A stretch of DNA of 64,000 nt from Candidatus Saccharimonadota bacterium (GCA_017404325.1 JAFRCO010000015.1:1-64000), one strand, 5' to 3'; positions 1-9,116 are shown, counted from the first letter of the stretch. The notes: generated from the sequence alone by a model not told the origin. Made by a program: numbers and translations.

Positions 1-2
1 AT

Positions 3-974
3 GAAACTGGTGATGATATTAAATTTAAGATTGCAGCTAAAGCTTCAGATACTAAACCTTCTGGAGACTATAATAACGTCATTAACTTTACCGTAGTAGC
101 TGCTGTTGCTCCAGTATCAATCGCTAATGCCTTTGAAGCTGCTGGTAAAACCCAACTCTATGGTTACTACCAAATGCAAGATATGGATAGTACTATATGT
201 AGTTCGGTAGAAGTAGAAAATAGCGAGTTACAAGTCATAGATACTAGAGACAATAAAGTCTACTGGATTGCTAAACTGGCTGATGGCAACTGCTGGATGA
301 CACAAAACCTAGATCACGATATTAGGACTGATACAGACTTCTATACTTACTATAATACTGATATTGGTCATACTTCTACGCCTAATACTTCTGCGACGTG
401 GACGGCGAATAGAGCTACGTATGCGACTGGAGATTTCACTTGGTACACAACGAGCGGAAATAGTATAGAACAATCCTATGATCCTGGGGACGTATGTTGG
501 GATGGAGTGATTTCAAATGATGAAATTCAAAATAAGACCGTTCCTTGTACTACTAATATGCATTATCATACAGGAAACTATTATAACTGGGGAGCGGCCG
601 TAGCAATGAATAATCCTACTACTTACTTTACTAGTGCTGATACTGTAACACCATCGTCAATCTGCCCGGCTGGTTGGACTCTACCAAATCCTTCTGGTTC
701 TAAATCTTTTAGCTACATGATTAATAACTATACGTCTGGAAATACCGGAAATCTTCATCTAAGTCCCGTGTATTTCGTTTATACAGGAAGCTGGCTCACT
801 GAGGGTTGGTACGGCGATCACGCATTCTATCATACCTCAACCAGTGCACATGATGATATCATATATGCGAAAAGCTTTTACTTTGATACATTAACGGGAG
901 GTGCAAGTGGAGTTGTTGACATTACTGATGCGTCGTTTTGGATTGGTCAAGCGATTCGCTGTATCGCTAGATAA
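3..974 (+). CDS. Surface protein with C-terminal Fib_succ-type domain (5' end missing)
   Basis: The reading frame is open from base 3, so the true start lies left of the window; 323 residues are visible. From about residue 80 there is a pattern typical of the Fibrobacter succinogenes major paralogous domain: a 'YWIAKLADGNCWMTQNL' block, an 'ICPAGWTLP' block near residue 218 and a C-terminal 'IRCIAR'. The part before it is Ala/Thr/Val-rich and resembles the end of an extracellular repeat domain. Such domains are common in large secreted or cell-surface proteins of Saccharibacteria; the exact function is unknown. Cysteines at the block ends may form disulfides (inference). It could be an adhesin, but nothing in the visible part proves that. 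Confidence 0.7.
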   Translation, partial: ETGDDIKFKIAAKASDTKPSGDYNNVINFTVVAAVAPVSIANAFEAAGKTQLYGYYQMQDMDSTICSSVEVENSELQVIDTRDNKVYWIAKLADGNCWMTQNLDHDIRTDTDFYTYYNTDIGHTSTPNTSATWTANRATYATGDFTWYTTSGNSIEQSYDPGDVCWDGVISNDEIQNKTVPCTTNMHYHTGNYYNWGAAVAMNNPTTYFTSADTVTPSSICPAGWTLPNPSGSKSFSYMINNYTSGNTGNLHLSPVYFVYTGSWLTEGWYGDHAFYHTSTSAHDDIIYAKSFYFDTLTGGASGVVDITDASFWIGQAIRCIAR

Positions 975-985
975 GAGTTATCTGA

Positions 986-991
986 TATAAT
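986..991 (+). promoter_or_regulatory. -10 box of sbcB, leaderless position
   Basis: TATAAT lies 7 nt before the ATG at 999, so transcription would begin at about the start codon. No Shine-Dalgarno is present. Confidence 0.6.
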
Positions 992-998
992 ATACTAT

Positions 999-2342
999 AT
1001 GGACAAGACATTTTTCTTTTATGATTTAGAAACGTCGGGACTAAATCCGCGAGAAGATCGGATTATGCAATTTGCGGGGCAAAGGACGACGATGGATTTG
1101 GAACCAATCGGGGAACCGGTTAATATTTTAGTAAAAATGACTGAAGATGCTTTGCCAAGTCCGGGAGCAATTATGGTGACGAAAATTACGCCGCAGGATA
1201 CTTTAAGAGATGGAATTAGCGAAGCGGAGTTTTCGAAAAAAGTTTCGGAAGAAATTTTTACGCCGGGAACTATCGCGGTTGGGTTTAATACGGTAAGGTT
1301 TGATGATGAGTTTATGCGAGCAACCTTTTGGCGGAATTTCTATGATCCGTATGAATTTGAATGGAAAGATGAAAGATCGAGATGGGATATGCTGGATGTT
1401 GTAAGAATTACACGAGCTTTAAGGCCAGAAGGCATTAATTGGCCGGTAAATGAAAAAGGGAAAGCGACGAATCGACTTGAATTATTAACTAAATTAAATG
1501 GTCTTTCACACGAACATGCGCATGATGCTTTGTCGGATGTATTTGCGACGATTGCAGTAGCAAAATTAATTCGGGAGAAACAACCAAAACTATTTGACTT
1601 TCTATTAAAGCTTCGTAATAAAAACGAAGTAAAAAAGTTAGTGAATCTTGATAATAAACAGCCGTTCGTATACACGTCGGGTAGATATGAATCGGAGTTT
1701 AATAAAACAACGGTCGCATTTCCATTAACGAGTGGGAGAAACGGGAATGTGTTAGTTTTCGATCTTAGATATAGTTTGGAGGAGCTAGATCGAGAAAACG
1801 TGTTTCCGATTGTAAAGGAGCTTTGTTTTAATAAATGTCCGGCGGTAGCGCCACTTTCTGTTTTAGATGAAGGTGATGGTTGGAATAAGATTGGATTAAC
1901 ACGAGAAGTAGTCAATAAAAATTTAGAAATTTTGTTAAACCGTCCAGAATTTGCAGAAAAGATGCGAGAAGAGAATGAAAATCGTCCGGAATTTCCGCCG
2001 GCTCTAGAACCGGAGGCAGCACTTTACGATGGGTTTTTAGATGATGCGGATCGAGTAAAAGTGATGGCAGTAAGAAATGCATCGCCGGAAGAATTAGCAG
2101 ATTTTCATCCAGAATTTTTGGACGAAAGACTACCGGAACTACTACTACATTATAAAGGACGGAATTGTCCGGAAAGTCTATCGGAAGAAGAAACGAAAAA
2201 GTGGGAAGCATATAAAAAAGCAAGGCTAGAGCGTCTTGCGCCAAAGTTTTTGTCAGATTTAGAACAATTTTATAGTAAAGACGAATATGTTGGTGAGGAA
2301 CTTAAACTGTATTTTGAATCTTTGTTCGATACAAATTATTAA
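999..2342 (+). CDS. sbcB: Exodeoxyribonuclease I (DEDDh 3'-5' ssDNA exonuclease)
   Basis: 447 residues, close to the usual 475 of exonuclease I. The N-terminal exonuclease domain carries the DEDD motifs: 'YDLETSG' at residues 8-14, 'GFNTVRFDDEF' near residue 95 and the final 'HAHDALSDVFATI' around residue 173, with catalytic His and Asp. The C-terminal half matches the SH3-like and helical ExoI extension. The enzyme degrades single-stranded DNA 3' to 5' and serves in recombination and mismatch repair. The gene stands alone between a surface protein and ldh, with its own leaderless-type promoter. Start chosen at the ATG directly behind TATAAT; no alternative fits better. Confidence 0.93.
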   Translation: MDKTFFFYDLETSGLNPREDRIMQFAGQRTTMDLEPIGEPVNILVKMTEDALPSPGAIMVTKITPQDTLRDGISEAEFSKKVSEEIFTPGTIAVGFNTVRFDDEFMRATFWRNFYDPYEFEWKDERSRWDMLDVVRITRALRPEGINWPVNEKGKATNRLELLTKLNGLSHEHAHDALSDVFATIAVAKLIREKQPKLFDFLLKLRNKNEVKKLVNLDNKQPFVYTSGRYESEFNKTTVAFPLTSGRNGNVLVFDLRYSLEELDRENVFPIVKELCFNKCPAVAPLSVLDEGDGWNKIGLTREVVNKNLEILLNRPEFAEKMREENENRPEFPPALEPEAALYDGFLDDADRVKVMAVRNASPEELADFHPEFLDERLPELLLHYKGRNCPESLSEEETKKWEAYKKARLERLAPKFLSDLEQFYSKDEYVGEELKLYFESLFDTNY

Positions 2343-2375
2343 ACTTATGGTAAAATAAAGAAAAGAAAGGGTGGT

Positions 2376-3290
2376 ATGGATAATAATAAAGTAATGATTG
2401 TGGGGACGGGGAATGTTGGTGCGAGCATTGCATTCGCATTGATGAACCAACGAACCGCAGTTAATGAGATTGTTTTAACGGATATTATTGCGAAGGATGC
2501 GGAGGGGGAGGCAATGGACCTTCGGGATGCACTTTCGGTTGCACCGAGTTATATAAAAATTAGTAATGGAACTTATAAAGACGCTAGAGATTGTGATGTA
2601 GTAGTAATTACGGCGGGAGCGCCGCAAAAACCGGGCGAAACACGAATGGATCTTTTGAATAAAAACGTGAACATTCTTAAGGGGATGGTTGAACAGATTA
2701 TGGATTCCGGTTTTAACGGAATTTTCTTAGTAGTTACAAATCCGATGGATGTTCTCACATACTTTACGATGAAGTTTTCGGGTTTGCCAGCCGAGAAAGT
2801 AATCGGATCGGGAACGGTGCTAGATTCGGCGAGATTAAAAACACGAATTGCAAGCTATTTGAATATTAATCCGAAATCGGTACATGCTTATCAAATCGGT
2901 GAACATGGCGATACGGAGTTTACGATTTGGTCGAAAGCGGATGTTGGCGGTCAAAAAGTTGAAGAGTTATTATCCGCGGATATAAGAAAAGGTATTTCGG
3001 AATTTGTAAAAAATGAAGCCTATGACATTATTGAAAAGAAGGGCGCGACTTATTATGGGATTGCAACCTGCGTGGCGCAGATTCTGAATTGTATTTTGAA
3101 TGATGAAATGAGAGTGCTTCCAGTTTCGTCGTTTGATAATTATACGGGGACTTACTTCGGATTTCCAACGGTAGTTGGACGCGAAGGCGTAATTAGAAGA
3201 TTAGATGTTAAGCTGACCGAAAAAGAAGGAATTCAATTACAGAAATCGATTAATGCTTTGAAAAAAGCCATTAGTTCAGTTAAAATATAA
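2376..3290 (+). CDS. ldh: L-lactate dehydrogenase
   Basis: 304 residues. The Rossmann motif 'VGTGNVGASIA' (residues 9-19) binds NAD. The active-site loop reads 'APQKPGETRMDLL', with Gln at the specificity position that favours pyruvate over oxaloacetate, so lactate rather than malate dehydrogenase. 'VTNPMDVLTY' and the catalytic 'GEHGDTEF' histidine are present. It reduces pyruvate to lactate and regenerates NAD+, fitting a fermenting organism. A Shine-Dalgarno (AAGGGTGG) precedes the ATG and TAAAAT at 2351-2356 is the likely -10. The next gene begins 3 nt after the stop but has its own -10-like hexamer. Confidence 0.93.
   Translation: MDNNKVMIVGTGNVGASIAFALMNQRTAVNEIVLTDIIAKDAEGEAMDLRDALSVAPSYIKISNGTYKDARDCDVVVITAGAPQKPGETRMDLLNKNVNILKGMVEQIMDSGFNGIFLVVTNPMDVLTYFTMKFSGLPAEKVIGSGTVLDSARLKTRIASYLNINPKSVHAYQIGEHGDTEFTIWSKADVGGQKVEELLSADIRKGISEFVKNEAYDIIEKKGATYYGIATCVAQILNCILNDEMRVLPVSSFDNYTGTYFGFPTVVGREGVIRRLDVKLTEKEGIQLQKSINALKKAISSVKI
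3281..3286 (+). promoter_or_regulatory. -10 box, leaderless position, for the DUF2207 gene
   Basis: TAAAAT ends 6 nt before the ATG at 3293 and lies at the very end of ldh. No Shine-Dalgarno is visible. Confidence 0.4.
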
Positions 3291-3292
3291 GT

Positions 3293-5161
3293 ATGAAGAA
3301 GGTGTTTTTAATTTGTCAAATAGCGCTAGCGCTGGTCTTTTCGATGCCAGCGTTTGCTAATGATTTAAATAATTTTTACTTTAGCGATTTTACGGGAGAT
3401 TATTATTTATCTAAAGACGAAAATGGAGTTTCGCACTTAAAAGTAGTCGAAAGTGTGACTGCGGTATTCCCGGACTACAATCAAAATAAAGGAATTTGTC
3501 GACAAATTCCTTTTACAAATCAGAATGGTAAAAATATTACTCTACCGAGTTTATCGAGCAGCAACCTTACTTTAACAAGGAATGGTTCACCGGAACCAAT
3601 TTATAGCATTACAAAAGAAAATGGTTATTACAATGTTTGTACTGGGACGGAAGAATATATTTTAGGCGCACAGACTTACGTGTTTACGTATGAGTTTTCG
3701 AAAGTTGTGACTGAATTTACTGATGATGGGAAAGAATATCAAGAACTGTACTGGGATACGAATGGAAATGGAGCGGTGCAGAGATTTGAATCGGTAACCG
3801 CGAGAATTCATTTTTCGGATCCAGAAGTTTTTAGCGGAGAAAAATGGTGCTATGTAGGAAAATATAAAGAAAGTGGACAGGAGAGGTGTGAAATTTCGGA
3901 AATTGAAGATGGAATCCAATTTAAAGCAAAAGATTTAACTAAATATGAAAATTTAACTTTTGATGTCGAATTAAAAGCAGGAAGCTTTTATATTGCGGAA
4001 CCGGATAAAAACTATGCTTATGTGTGGATAATTACGGGGCTTGGAGTGGTATGTCTACTTAGTATAATTTATGCGTTGAAAAAGTTTTTGCGTTCGCGCG
4101 AGAAAGCAAATTATTATAAAGGAATTTTCGTAAAACCGGAGTATCAGCCGAGCAAAGAGTATAGTTTAGCGGAGATGTCAGAAATATATATCGGGAAGAA
4201 AAAAGACGTAAAGGTCGCAATGCTACTCGATTTGATAGTGAATAAAAAAATTACTTTGAAAAAAGGTGAGAAGAAGAAATGGAGTATTATCATAAATGAA
4301 AATTTGTTTGATGGAGAATATTCATATTTGGTTTCGATTTTGAATGGTGGAACTAAACCGGAAGTCGGAAGTGAAGTTGAAATTAAAAGGCGTACAGCGA
4401 CTAGTAAATTAGTGTCTTTAAAGAATCAGATGGAGAGAAAAATATTGGGAGATTTGAAAGAGGATGGATTAGTAGAAGCAAAGTATAAAATGGGCATGAA
4501 TGGTATCAATATTGGAGGATTAGCTAATACAATTATGACGACAATAATTATGACGCCAGTAGTAGTGATGATAGGTTTATTTGTGCTTGCAATTTTGAGC
4601 GATGCGTTAGGATTAGAAGGAAACTACGGTGGTGAATTGGTGTTTGCTGAATACTTTTTCCAAACTGCTTTAATAATGATAGTGGCAACGATAATGATAG
4701 TGGTGTTTTTGACTAATCGTGCTGCAAAATATGAAAAACATACACATAAAGGTTTAGAGGCGTCGCGTTATATGGACGGCTTAAAACTTTATATAAAGAT
4801 GGCGGAAGCGGATCGAATGAAAATGCTACAAAGTGTGATGGGGGTGGATACATCGGCGGAAGGGATTGTGAGGTTATATGAAAAATTGTTGCCGTACGCG
4901 GCGGTGTTCGGTTTAGAAGAAAGTTGGATGAACGAAATGAAGAAGTATTGTGAATTGGAAGAAATTGAGGAGCCGGATTATTTGATATCTGGATTTACGA
5001 CGTCAGAGATTTTGCGCGGATTAAATCACGCAGCTTCTTATGCAACGAATTCGACAGTAATGTCTAGTTCTGGCGGCGGTTCTTCGTCTGGATTTTCTGG
5101 CGGAGGGGGAGGAGGATTCTCCGGAGGTGGCGGAGGGGGAGGAGGATTCTCCGGAAGATAG
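3293..5161 (+). CDS. DUF2207-family membrane protein with Gly-rich tail
   Basis: 622 residues. An N-terminal signal peptide (residues 1-22, ending 'MPAFA') is followed by an extracellular beta-rich domain, a membrane helix near residues 243-263 ('WIITGLGVVCLLSIIYAL'), a cytoplasmic domain, two further helices near 415-475, and a C-terminal Ser/Gly tail of about 35 residues ('SGGGGGGFSGGGG'). This order matches DUF2207 predicted membrane proteins, whose tails are typically Gly-rich. Function is unknown across the family. The tail is encoded by two exact 27-bp copies and could vary in length by slippage. The gene follows ldh by 3 nt. Confidence 0.8.
   Translation: MKKVFLICQIALALVFSMPAFANDLNNFYFSDFTGDYYLSKDENGVSHLKVVESVTAVFPDYNQNKGICRQIPFTNQNGKNITLPSLSSSNLTLTRNGSPEPIYSITKENGYYNVCTGTEEYILGAQTYVFTYEFSKVVTEFTDDGKEYQELYWDTNGNGAVQRFESVTARIHFSDPEVFSGEKWCYVGKYKESGQERCEISEIEDGIQFKAKDLTKYENLTFDVELKAGSFYIAEPDKNYAYVWIITGLGVVCLLSIIYALKKFLRSREKANYYKGIFVKPEYQPSKEYSLAEMSEIYIGKKKDVKVAMLLDLIVNKKITLKKGEKKKWSIIINENLFDGEYSYLVSILNGGTKPEVGSEVEIKRRTATSKLVSLKNQMERKILGDLKEDGLVEAKYKMGMNGINIGGLANTIMTTIIMTPVVVMIGLFVLAILSDALGLEGNYGGELVFAEYFFQTALIMIVATIMIVVFLTNRAAKYEKHTHKGLEASRYMDGLKLYIKMAEADRMKMLQSVMGVDTSAEGIVRLYEKLLPYAAVFGLEESWMNEMKKYCELEEIEEPDYLISGFTTSEILRGLNHAASYATNSTVMSSSGGGSSSGFSGGGGGGFSGGGGGGGGFSGR
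5099..5155 (+). repeat. Tandem 27-bp repeat (30-bp period) in Gly-rich tail
   Basis: Two exact copies, at 5099-5125 and 5129-5155, encode the GGGGGGFSG units at the end of the DUF2207 protein. This is a likely slippage site. Confidence 0.85.
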
Positions 5162-5239
5162 GTGGGTTAGCTTGCAAAAATATATCATAAGCGTTAAAAT
5201 AAAGTAAAGATTTAGAACTTAATTATAAAGGAATATAAA

Positions 5240-6346
5240 ATGGATCCAATTAACAATCCGACACCAATACCAAATCCGATGCCGACGCCAACACCAACGC
5301 CAGACCCGGTATCTGACCCGGTTTCGACGCCGGAACCAATAATGCCAGAGCCGGTTGTATCGGAACCAGTTGTACCGGAACCGACTATGCCAGAGCCGAC
5401 TATGCCAGAGCCGACTATATCGCCGGTCCCAGAGCCGGTTTCGAATCCGACACCTCCTCCAGTTGTGCCTGCTCCAGTAACGACTCCTACTCCTGTCAAT
5501 CCAGTAATTAACCCGACCGGGAATACTAATTTTACTTCTAGTATGGCGGGAATTGCGGCGACTGATCCGATTATGAAACCGGAACCGGCGAAAGCACCAG
5601 ATCCGATTGAAGAAGAATTGAAGGCGCCGATGAAGGCGGCTGGTCCAGTTCCTGGTTCGATTGGTTCGGCAGTCTCAGGTCCGGCTAGTGAAAATGGCGG
5701 GATGGATGTTCCGATGGGCGGAAATCCGTTTGATAATATGCCAAAAGAACGTACTCAAAATGTTCCTTTCAATGATCCAGCAATGGAACCAAATAGTGCA
5801 CAAGGTGGTGTAATAGGATCCGGTTCGGGAAAGAAACCTCAGAATAAAAAAGTTTTGATTGCTTTAGTTGCGGTAGCAGCGGTTATAGTTGTTGCACTAG
5901 TGGTAGTTTTAGTGATGCAACTGACTGGAGGAAATAGTACTCCGACCAATAATACCCCAATTCCAGCTCCAGATTCTAGTTATGATGAAAACACGACTTC
6001 TGAAAATGTTTTAAATTGCAAGCGTGATATGACGGCTGAGGAATTAGTTGCATTTAAAAAAGCAGTTTCGGGAACAATAGAAATTAACGCTAAGTTTAGT
6101 AATGAAGATGTGCTCGTATCGGTTTCGCTATCAAAAACAGCGACTTATGATATTACGGAAGGTGAAATAGACGCTAATGATCCGGTAGAAGTAGAAAAGA
6201 AGGAAGCAGAAGCGGCGAATTTAACTAGTGAGAATGCAAGTACTTATTATCTGCTTAGCACGGACAAAACAACAGTAATGACAGATCTTAGCACGATTCG
6301 CGCGCACTACGAAGAAGACCTTGCCTTTATCTGTGACATATTGTAA
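5240..6346 (+). CDS. Proline-rich single-pass membrane protein
   Basis: 368 residues, family not recognised. Residues 1-105 are a Pro/Glu/Val repeat ('PEPVV', 'PEPTM' units). Residues 106-203 are Gly/Ala/Pro-rich linker. One hydrophobic helix lies near 205-228 after 'KKPQNKK', and a C-terminal domain of about 135 residues follows a Thr/Asn-rich stretch. The lysines before the helix and lack of a signal peptide suggest a cytoplasmic Pro-rich N-terminus and an exported C-terminus (inference). Its architecture is common in Saccharibacteria membrane proteins. AAAGG precedes the ATG. Its stop codon TAA forms part of the -10-like box of metG. Confidence 0.75.
   Translation: MDPINNPTPIPNPMPTPTPTPDPVSDPVSTPEPIMPEPVVSEPVVPEPTMPEPTMPEPTISPVPEPVSNPTPPPVVPAPVTTPTPVNPVINPTGNTNFTSSMAGIAATDPIMKPEPAKAPDPIEEELKAPMKAAGPVPGSIGSAVSGPASENGGMDVPMGGNPFDNMPKERTQNVPFNDPAMEPNSAQGGVIGSGSGKKPQNKKVLIALVAVAAVIVVALVVVLVMQLTGGNSTPTNNTPIPAPDSSYDENTTSENVLNCKRDMTAEELVAFKKAVSGTIEINAKFSNEDVLVSVSLSKTATYDITEGEIDANDPVEVEKKEAEAANLTSENASTYYLLSTDKTTVMTDLSTIRAHYEEDLAFICDIL
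5338..5425 (+). repeat. Pro-rich coding repeat
   Basis: Imperfect 15-bp units of the type CCGACTATGCCAGAG (exact at 5381-5395 and 5396-5410, partial after) encode PEPTM-like pentapeptides. Confidence 0.7.
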
Positions 6347-6349
6347 AAT
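6344..6349 (+). promoter_or_regulatory. -10 box of metG overlapping the upstream stop codon
   Basis: TAAAAT, whose first three bases are the stop codon of the Pro-rich gene, ends 6 nt before the metG ATG at 6356. Confidence 0.45.
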
Positions 6350-6355
6350 ATTTTT

Positions 6356-7771
6356 ATGAATAAAACCTATATTACGACGGCTATTCCGTATGTAAATGGT
6401 AGCCCGCATGTTGGGCATGCGATGGATTATTGTCTTGCAGATGTTTGTGCTAGATATCATCGATTGGTTGGTGATGAAGTTAAGTTCCAGGTTGGAACGG
6501 ACGAACACGGCGGTAAAATTTTTAAAAAAGCAGAAGATTTAGGTAAAAAAGTTGAAGATTATGTAGCCGAGAATGCGGAAAAGTTTAGAGATTTTATTAA
6601 AAAGTTGAATGTTTCTTATACGGATTTTATTCGAACAACTGATTCTAATCATGAACATCTTTGTCAAGAAATATGGAAAAAATTAGAACAACATATTTAT
6701 AAAGCTAAATATGAGGGGTGGTATTGTACAGGTTGTGAAAGATTTATTACAGACAAAGAATATGAAGAAAATCATGGAGTTTGCCCGGATCATCAAAAAC
6801 CATACGAAAAACTTGAAGAAGAAAATTATTATTTCCGAATAGCTGATTTTAAAGAACAAATTACTAAGGCAATTACGTCAGACGAATTGTTGATTTTACC
6901 AGATTTTAGAAAGAAAGAAATACTAAAATTAGTCGAAGATTCGCCGGATGTTTCGATTTCGAGACCGAGGGAACAATTGACTTGGGGAGTGCCGGTACCA
7001 AATGATGAGTCTCAGGTGATGTATGTATGGATTGATGCACTTTCTAATTACATTACGATTCTCGGGTATCCAGAAAAAGACATTTCAGAGTGGTGGCCAG
7101 CGACAGCTCAGTTTGTTGGGAAGGATATTTTAAGATTTCATGCAATTATTTGGCCGGCGATGTTATTCGGTTTAGGTTTGCCTTTACCTAAAACGATTTC
7201 TTCACACGGAATGATTTTGGTTGATGGTCAAAAAATGAGTAAGTCGGTCGGAAATGTAGTTGACCCAATTGAAGTGATTGAAAAACATGGGATTGATGCG
7301 TTTAGGTATTACTTCTTAAGACATGTTGATTCGTTTGCGGATTCGGATTTTACGTGGGAAAAATTTGAAAATGCATATAGTAATGAGCTTGCGAATGATT
7401 TAGGTAATTTAGTCCAAAGACTTGCGACTTTGGTTTCGAAAAACAAGATTGAAGTCAGAGAAAACGAAAGCTTTGAAACTCCCGAAGATTATAAGACCTT
7501 AATGGAAGGATTTGAATTTTCGAAAGCATTTGATTTGGTTTGGGAAAAGATTCAAGATTTAAATAAACGAATCGATAATGAAAAACCGTGGGAAATGGCA
7601 AAAAATGGTGAAGTTGAAAAGCTCGAGAACTGTCTTAAAGGTTTGGCGTCAGATTTATTAAAGGTCAGTGAGATGCTTAGTCCGTTCTTACCGGAGACGA
7701 CGGAAAAGATTCAGACAATTTTCAAAAATCCAGTAACTCCGCCGAAAGAACCGTTGTTCCCTAAGCAATAA
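6356..7771 (+). CDS. metG: Methionyl-tRNA synthetase
   Basis: 471 residues, class I synthetase that charges tRNA-Met. The HIGH motif appears as 'PHVGHAMD' (residues 17-24). A zinc knuckle follows ('CTGCERF' and 'CPDH' around residues 125-145). 'QKMSKSVGNV' is the KMSKS loop near residue 293. The helical anticodon-binding domain follows, and the protein stops there without the C-terminal tRNA-binding (EMAP) domain found in many bacteria. The gene appears monocistronic, with a leaderless-type start and a strong terminator just downstream shared with the convergent channel gene. Zinc ligands are kept here, unlike in RpoC, L36 and L32. Confidence 0.97.
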   Translation: MNKTYITTAIPYVNGSPHVGHAMDYCLADVCARYHRLVGDEVKFQVGTDEHGGKIFKKAEDLGKKVEDYVAENAEKFRDFIKKLNVSYTDFIRTTDSNHEHLCQEIWKKLEQHIYKAKYEGWYCTGCERFITDKEYEENHGVCPDHQKPYEKLEEENYYFRIADFKEQITKAITSDELLILPDFRKKEILKLVEDSPDVSISRPREQLTWGVPVPNDESQVMYVWIDALSNYITILGYPEKDISEWWPATAQFVGKDILRFHAIIWPAMLFGLGLPLPKTISSHGMILVDGQKMSKSVGNVVDPIEVIEKHGIDAFRYYFLRHVDSFADSDFTWEKFENAYSNELANDLGNLVQRLATLVSKNKIEVRENESFETPEDYKTLMEGFEFSKAFDLVWEKIQDLNKRIDNEKPWEMAKNGEVEKLENCLKGLASDLLKVSEMLSPFLPETTEKIQTIFKNPVTPPKEPLFPKQ

Positions 7772-7802
7772 AAAAATAACCCCCTGGAGGGGTTATTTTT
7801 TT
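7771..7802. terminator. Bidirectional intrinsic terminator
   Basis: AAAATAACCCC / GGGGTTATTTT stem with a CTGGA-type loop and T-runs on both strands, between convergent metG and the MIP channel gene. Confidence 0.9.
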
Positions 7803-7809
7803 ATTTAGG

Positions 7810-8748
7810 CTATTTTTCATCAGCTAAACGGCCGATGAAGTCGGAAAGATAGAATCCGATTACACCACCAATCATCGGGAAGATTGCGTAGATTGAAAGA
7901 GCTTGGCAGATACCACCAAGAATTCCACCAAAGCTTTCACCAGATGTCGGGAAGATTTGGAGCATCAAGGCAACCGCAGGATTCATAACTAAATTGTTAC
8001 TTAAGCTAAGATAAGCTGCTGAGACGATGAAGCCAACGATGTAAGCGAGCAAGATACCGCCAGTTGCGACTGCTGCGAAAGTAAAGACGCTGCGCTTAAA
8101 GTTCAAAGCGCGGGCGAAGAAGAAGCCGATAATAATAGCACCGACTAATTCTACCATTGTAACAATCCAGAAACCATTTTCACCAATTGCAGACATCGCT
8201 GGAACGTCCATTGCAGTTTCGCCACCAGCTAGGTGGAAGGCGTTAATAACGAGCCAACCGAACCAAGCACCGATGATTTCTGCAATGATGTACATAATTC
8301 CGCGAATAACTGACATACGTCTTGTCGACATCATACCGACGGTTACGAGCGGATTTAAGCAAGCACCAGAAAGTGCGTAAACTGAAGCGATGATCGCAAT
8401 TACAGCAATGGCATAAATTGCAATATTAGCATTCGAATATTGTCCCCAAGCAAGTCCAACTGGCCAGAGTGAGAAAATAAGGAGCGCGATTAACATCGTG
8501 CCAAAAATTTCACCAAGTAAAGCGCCGTAGAACTTTGGATTTTTGAAGACAGTAAGAATACTTTCTTTTTCTTCATATTTTCGTGCGAAGAAGCCTTTGA
8601 AGCAAGATTTTTTCGCATTGTTTTTCTCCACCTTTTCTGTTTTAGGAGCCTCGAGTTCTGGTTTTTTTGCAGTCTTCGCGGCAGATTTGGATTTTGTCGA
8701 AGTTGTCTTCGTAGACTTATTCGACGATTTCGACTTTTTGGTCGCCAT
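7810..8748 (-). CDS. MIP-family channel (aquaporin/glycerol facilitator-like)
   Basis: 312 residues on the minus strand. A Lys/Ala/Ser-rich N-terminal extension of about 55 residues precedes six hydrophobic helices. The two half-helix signatures are 'GACLNPLVTVG' and 'NLVMNPAVALML'; the first is NPL rather than NPA. 'GEIFGTMLIALLIF' matches the start of the MIP fold. It likely passes water or small neutral solutes through the cytoplasmic membrane; selectivity cannot be told from sequence. AAGGAGG precedes the ATG and a minus-strand TATAAT sits at 8776-8781. The basic N-terminal tail is unusual for the family. Confidence 0.85.
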   Translation of the reverse strand: MATKKSKSSNKSTKTTSTKSKSAAKTAKKPELEAPKTEKVEKNNAKKSCFKGFFARKYEEKESILTVFKNPKFYGALLGEIFGTMLIALLIFSLWPVGLAWGQYSNANIAIYAIAVIAIIASVYALSGACLNPLVTVGMMSTRRMSVIRGIMYIIAEIIGAWFGWLVINAFHLAGGETAMDVPAMSAIGENGFWIVTMVELVGAIIIGFFFARALNFKRSVFTFAAVATGGILLAYIVGFIVSAAYLSLSNNLVMNPAVALMLQIFPTSGESFGGILGGICQALSIYAIFPMIGGVIGFYLSDFIGRLADEK

Positions 8749-8775
8749 TTGTCCTCCTTAAATAATATTGTTATA

Positions 8776-8804
8776 ATTATAACATACTTTTCATATGATA
8801 TAAT
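8776..8804. promoter_or_regulatory. Divergent -10 boxes
   Basis: The minus-strand TATAAT (8776-8781, preceded by TGT) serves the MIP channel. The plus-strand TATAAT (8799-8804, preceded by TGA) serves the 78-residue protein. Confidence 0.6.
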
Positions 8805-8834
8805 AAAAAAATCAATAATTTATTTAGGAATAAA

Positions 8835-9071
8835 ATGGGTTTAATTATAAATAAAGAAAATAATAAAAATGATGATTTATCGCGAAGGATTGATGCGGAT
8901 TTGCGAGCAAAAATGAATGGAAGTGTGGATATAGTTGATGGCGAGACTCCGGATCTTGTTGATGAATCGGAATATGTAAAAGATTATAAAAAAACTGGTA
9001 AGTTTGGTTGGGTTTGGATTGTATTAATTGTGCTTGCAATTTTATCGTTGATTTCGATTTTTGCGTTTTAA
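8835..9071 (+). CDS. Small C-tail-anchored membrane protein, hypothetical
   Basis: 78 residues, not recognised. A charged hydrophilic N-terminal part of about 52 residues is followed by one hydrophobic helix at the very C-terminus ('WVWIVLIVLAILSLISIFAF'). This suggests a tail-anchored protein facing the cytoplasm. An AGGA sequence precedes the ATG and TATAAT lies at 8799-8804. It stands just before the 1029-residue membrane protein, which has a separate promoter-like box. Confidence 0.65.
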   Translation: MGLIINKENNKNDDLSRRIDADLRAKMNGSVDIVDGETPDLVDESEYVKDYKKTGKFGWVWIVLIVLAILSLISIFAF

Positions 9072-9101
9072 ATTTCTATGGATTTTTTAGCATAAGTACT
9101 A

Positions 9102-9107
9102 TATAAT
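9102..9107 (+). promoter_or_regulatory. -10 box before the 1029-residue protein gene
   Basis: TATAAT ends 9 nt before the ATG at 9117, leaving no room for a Shine-Dalgarno. Confidence 0.5.
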
Positions 9108-9116
9108 ATATGTTAT

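Noticed and set aside
5212-5499. A Gly/Ser/Thr-rich minus-strand ORF of 95 codons
   Set aside because: It is the antisense of the Pro-rich repeats at 5240-5500. Repetitive composition explains the open frame.
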